DNA from: Papilionanthe hookeriana x Papilionanthe teres
Taxonomy: Eukaryota > Streptophyta > Magnoliopsida > Asparagales > Orchidaceae
Length of the DNA stretch: 64,000 nt
Assembly: GCA_022702705.1 (NCBI GenBank)
Contig: CM040432.1
Span: 49,564,540-49,628,539, forward strand
Direction: 5' to 3'
The notes beneath the pieces are model-generated. The model did not search any database. It had not been told where the DNA came from and saw nothing but the letters and a program-made list of their open reading frames with translations. How positions within the stretch are numbered: position 1 is the first letter of the stretch; every line of letters begins with the position of its first letter. The position numbers and the translations under genes were made by a program. Positions 60,788-64,000 of the stretch are shown here, one piece after another.

Positions 60788-62647
60788 GGGGATAGACCCA
60801 TGTTGCCCATCAATTGACGATATTTAAAGAAATATTACGTGACATGAAAAGACTGAAAAAAATGATATTCGTTCCAATGTAGCTGTAGGGCTAGTGTCTG
60901 TGACTGGGTCCAAAATTTTGTAATAATAAAAAAAAAGAAAAAATGATGCAGAATAGAAGGATAAAAAATAAAAAAAATCAAAAACAAAATGAAATTTAAA
61001 CCAAGTGAAATTAAAACAAAATGAAAATTAAAAACAAAGTTTAAATCAAGTCAAATTAAGTCAAATCAAAATGAAAAGAAATGAACTCAAAAGAATCAAA
61101 ATCAAAATTAAACAAAATGAAACGATACAAAATCAGAAATAGACAAGTTAATAATATCCTCTCTTTCCCAAAAATTACCTAAATTTCCATCTTCCTTCCG
61201 ATATATTTTTCCGCCTTCCATGATATTCTGGGGTCGGAGCTTAGTTGTCTGATTTCCTAAAAATTCCCTAAATTTCCATCTTCCTTCCGAGATATTTTTC
61301 CGCCTTCCACGATATTCTGGGATCCGAGCTTAGTCGTCCGATTTCCCAAAAATTACCTAAATTTCCATCTTCCTTCCGAGATATATTTCCGCTTTCTATG
61401 ATATTCTAGGATCAGAGCTTCGTCGTCCAATTTCCCAAAAATTACCTAAATTTCCATCTTGCTTCCGAGATATTTTTCTGCCTTCCATGATATTCTGGGA
61501 TCGGAGCTTAGTCGTCCGATTTCCCAAAAATTACCTAAATTTCCATCTTCATTCCGAGATATTTTTTTTGCCTTCCACAATATTCTGGGATCGGAGCTTA
61601 GTCGTCCGATTTCCCAAAAATTACCTAAATTTCCATCTTCCTTCCGAGATGTTTTCCGCCTTCCACGATATTCTGGGATCGGAGCTTAGTCGTCTGATTT
61701 CCCAAAAAATTCCCTAAATTTCCATGTTCCTTCCGAGATATTTTTCCGCCTTCCACATTATTCTGGGGTCGGAGCTTAGTCGTCCGATTTCCCAAAAAAT
61801 TCCCTAAATTTCCATTTTCTTTCCGAGATATTTTTCCGCCTTCCACGATATTCTGGGATCAGAGCTTAGTCGTCCGATTTCCCAAAAATTACCTAAATTT
61901 CCATCTTCCTTCCGAGATATTTTTCCGCCTTCCACGATATTCTGGGATCGGAGCTGAGTCGTCCGATTTCCCAAAAATTACCTCAATTTCCATCTTCGTT
62001 CCGAGATATTTTTCCGCCTTTCATGATATTCTGGGGTCGGAGCTTAGTCGTCCGATTTCCCAAAAATTCCCTAAATTTTTATCTTCCTTCCGAGATATTT
62101 TTCCGCCTTCCATGATATTCTGGGGTCGGAGCTTAGTCGTCTGATTTCCCAAAAAAGAAAATTTTTTTTCCTTGAATTTCCGAGTCGATACCTAAATTCT
62201 GATTCTCCTCCCGCGAGTGATACCGAAATTCCAATTTCGCTTAAAATTTCAAATTCCCACATTCAAATTCTAAAATTAAATTCAAAAAACTAAATTCCAA
62301 ACTTCAAATTCAAAACAAAATTTCAAACTAAAATTCAAACAAAAAACTTGAAATCAAATTCAAAATTCCCATTTGTTCGAATCAAATCAGTTTGGATTCC
62401 TTCAGAGTTTGGGAGCTTGAAATTCACAGCTCCAGCTGAAAGGTATTCCATTCTTCTTTCCCCAGCAAGAGTCCCTGGATTTGAAGGTTTTCAACCAAAC
62501 AATCCCCAGTGGAAACTCACTTGCTAAACTCTTTTCTCTGTCTTGAGTTTTCACTCAGACAGTTGTGTTGGTCTTGTTGATCTCGTCGGTCAACACCAAT
62601 ACGTGCAGTGTGCCCGCCCGAGACACCACACCTATTGGGGGTCCATT
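60788..62647 (+). other. 3' UTR of internal C to the PPT
   Basis: As in B: A/G-rich stretch to about 61155, minisatellite, mixed stretch and PPT region. Bases 62627-62644 are complementary to leader 52140-52157. The pre-PPT hairpin is weakened here (right arm GACACC instead of GCACAC). Confidence 0.8.
61162..62150. repeat. 89-bp 3' UTR minisatellite, 11 copies (C)
   Basis: Eleven units again, with the same ranked variants as B (for example GAGCTGAGTCG at unit 9 where B has GAGCTGTGTCG). Confidence 0.93.
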
Positions 62648-64000
62648 TGTTGACCTCACATTTGGTTGAGGTCTAGTCTCTCTTTAGAATAGCCTAGAGT
62701 ATAGCCATAGGAATCTCCTGGTGACTTTCTTAGAGGACTAGTCATGGAACCCTTCCCATAGAAATTCAAAACTCTTCTTGGTTCACTAGGGGGTTTTCAT
62801 ATGCTTAAGGCCTAACCTCCACCTTTTGGTAGGAAAAAGGTAAGCAAAAGGAATCCTAGGGGAAGTCTCCTATAGGTGGTCAAACCTTAGGATTTGCCCT
62901 GAGGGAGGTTTGGAGATCACCACTCATACACTTCACATTCACAACATACATATACTGCACATCCTAATTTCAACCCTGAACTCTTTGGAAACTCATGTGG
63001 ATAGCCCAACCCTAAGTCTATGACTAAGTGGTAGGGACCAACACATAGAGGACCAAATGTAAGTGACCCTTGGTCATTACATCATGTTCACCTTGAAGCC
63101 ACCTTCAAATTTCCAAAGTTTCAATTTTTGGCCCCCGGCCTCCCAAAATTCCCTAAATAACCCTGAACTACCCAAAATACTCAAAATTTTCAAAATTACC
63201 CAAATTCACCAAAATCCCCCAAAAAATCATTCCAAGATATTCCTTGCCACTCAAAATGACCATTCATGACCAAAAATTTCAAAATTTCTAAAAATACCCC
63301 CCAATACCCTCAGAATACCCAAAATACCCTTTTTGCCCGAAAATCCAAAAATTCTAAAAAATTCTCAAAAAATTCCACAAAATCCTAAAACTCCCCAATT
63401 TCATTTTGTTCAACTACACTATAGGTCAATTTTGCCAAATTAATACACTTTCAATCCAAAATCCCAACTTGGCCCACTTAACCTAAAGGTGCCTAAGCCA
63501 AACCCAATCTTGACCCAATTGACCCCAATTTTCATCAAATTCAATTCTAAACCAAAATTCAACATCCCCAATATCAACTTAGACCAAATTCAAGTCCAAT
63601 GTGACCCACATTTGAATCCAATTCCACTTGAAATCCAAAATCCCCAATTCCGCCTAAATAACCGAAAACTCCTAAAGTGACCCAATGTCAATCAATTCCT
63701 CCCAAGTTTCAATGCCAAACTCTTTATAACATCTCCTTAAACTGAATTGGATCATAAATTGCCCATAATTTGAGCTCAGGTCTTACCCAAATCCATATTG
63801 GACCAAAGAAACCCCAATTTTGACCCAAGCTGAACACATGTTTTAAATCCACCAAATTGACCCTCTAAACCTTGTCAAAACCATTTTATGTCTTCATTAA
63901 AATTCTTTTAGACAACCATATCTACATTATTGTTGAAGTTCTCTGAACCCCATTCCTACTCAAACTCAAGATAACTTGACCTGAACCCAACATGGTCCAA
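62648..64000 (+). repeat. LTR D, first 1.35 kb, cut by window end
   Basis: It starts TGTTGACCTCACATTTGG after the PPT of copy C. In this part it shares many diagnostic bases with LTR A rather than B and C. Whether it is the last LTR of the array is not visible. Confidence 0.88.

Overview
The window is repeat-dense plant nuclear DNA, with no recognisable host gene. Three layers of LTR retrotransposons are nested in it. The lineages (Athila-type and Tat/Ogre-type Ty3/gypsy elements, very long LTRs, a tRNA-Arg-type primer site, archaeal-type second RNase H) point to a flowering plant, probably a eudicot with a large genome. The species cannot be read from the sequence.

Layer 1 (oldest, minus strand, 4528-19674 and beyond) is a very large non-coding LTR element. 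Its PBS is at 15971-15987 and its LTR termini match those of the Ogre-like family further right. One LTR is present as 4528-10456 and the other starts at 15993. The inferred full LTR is about 7.5 kb, longer than its 5.5 kb internal region. It is built almost wholly of tandem repeat families, several of which consist of short hairpins whose paired arms change together. It looks like a LARD-type derivative moved by proteins of a related autonomous element.

Layer 2 (minus strand, 1-4527) is the 5' part of a decayed Athila-type element: LTR 2205-4527, tRNA-Asp-type PBS, gag, start of protease. It is inserted in the left LTR of layer 1, probably at TTAAG.

Layer 3 (plus strand, 19675-64000 and beyond) is a tandem array of an Ogre/Tat-type element inserted in the right LTR of layer 1, just after TTTGT. 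The order is LTR A - internal A (large deletion) - LTR B - internal B - LTR C - internal C - LTR D (cut by the window end). LTRs are 6.35-6.48 kb, internals 10.76 kb, and the repeat period is about 17.1-17.2 kb. Each complete internal region has PBS, leader, an extra ORF1, gag, protease, RT, RNase H, archaeal-type RNase H, integrase, an A-rich 3' UTR with eleven copies of an 89-bp minisatellite, and a PPT. All coding regions except ORF1 of copy C carry stops or frameshifts. Internals B and C share at least eleven nonsense codons, so they descend from an already defective sequence.

Intact, ORF1 and gag would form the particle, protease would cut the polyprotein, RT and the two RNases H would copy the RNA from the tRNA-Arg primer, and integrase would insert it. 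No copy here can do this alone. The most interesting non-coding signals are the covarying hairpin arrays, a hairpin before the PPT kept by compensatory change between layers 1 and 3, and an 18-nt complementarity between leader and PPT region of the Ogre-like copies.
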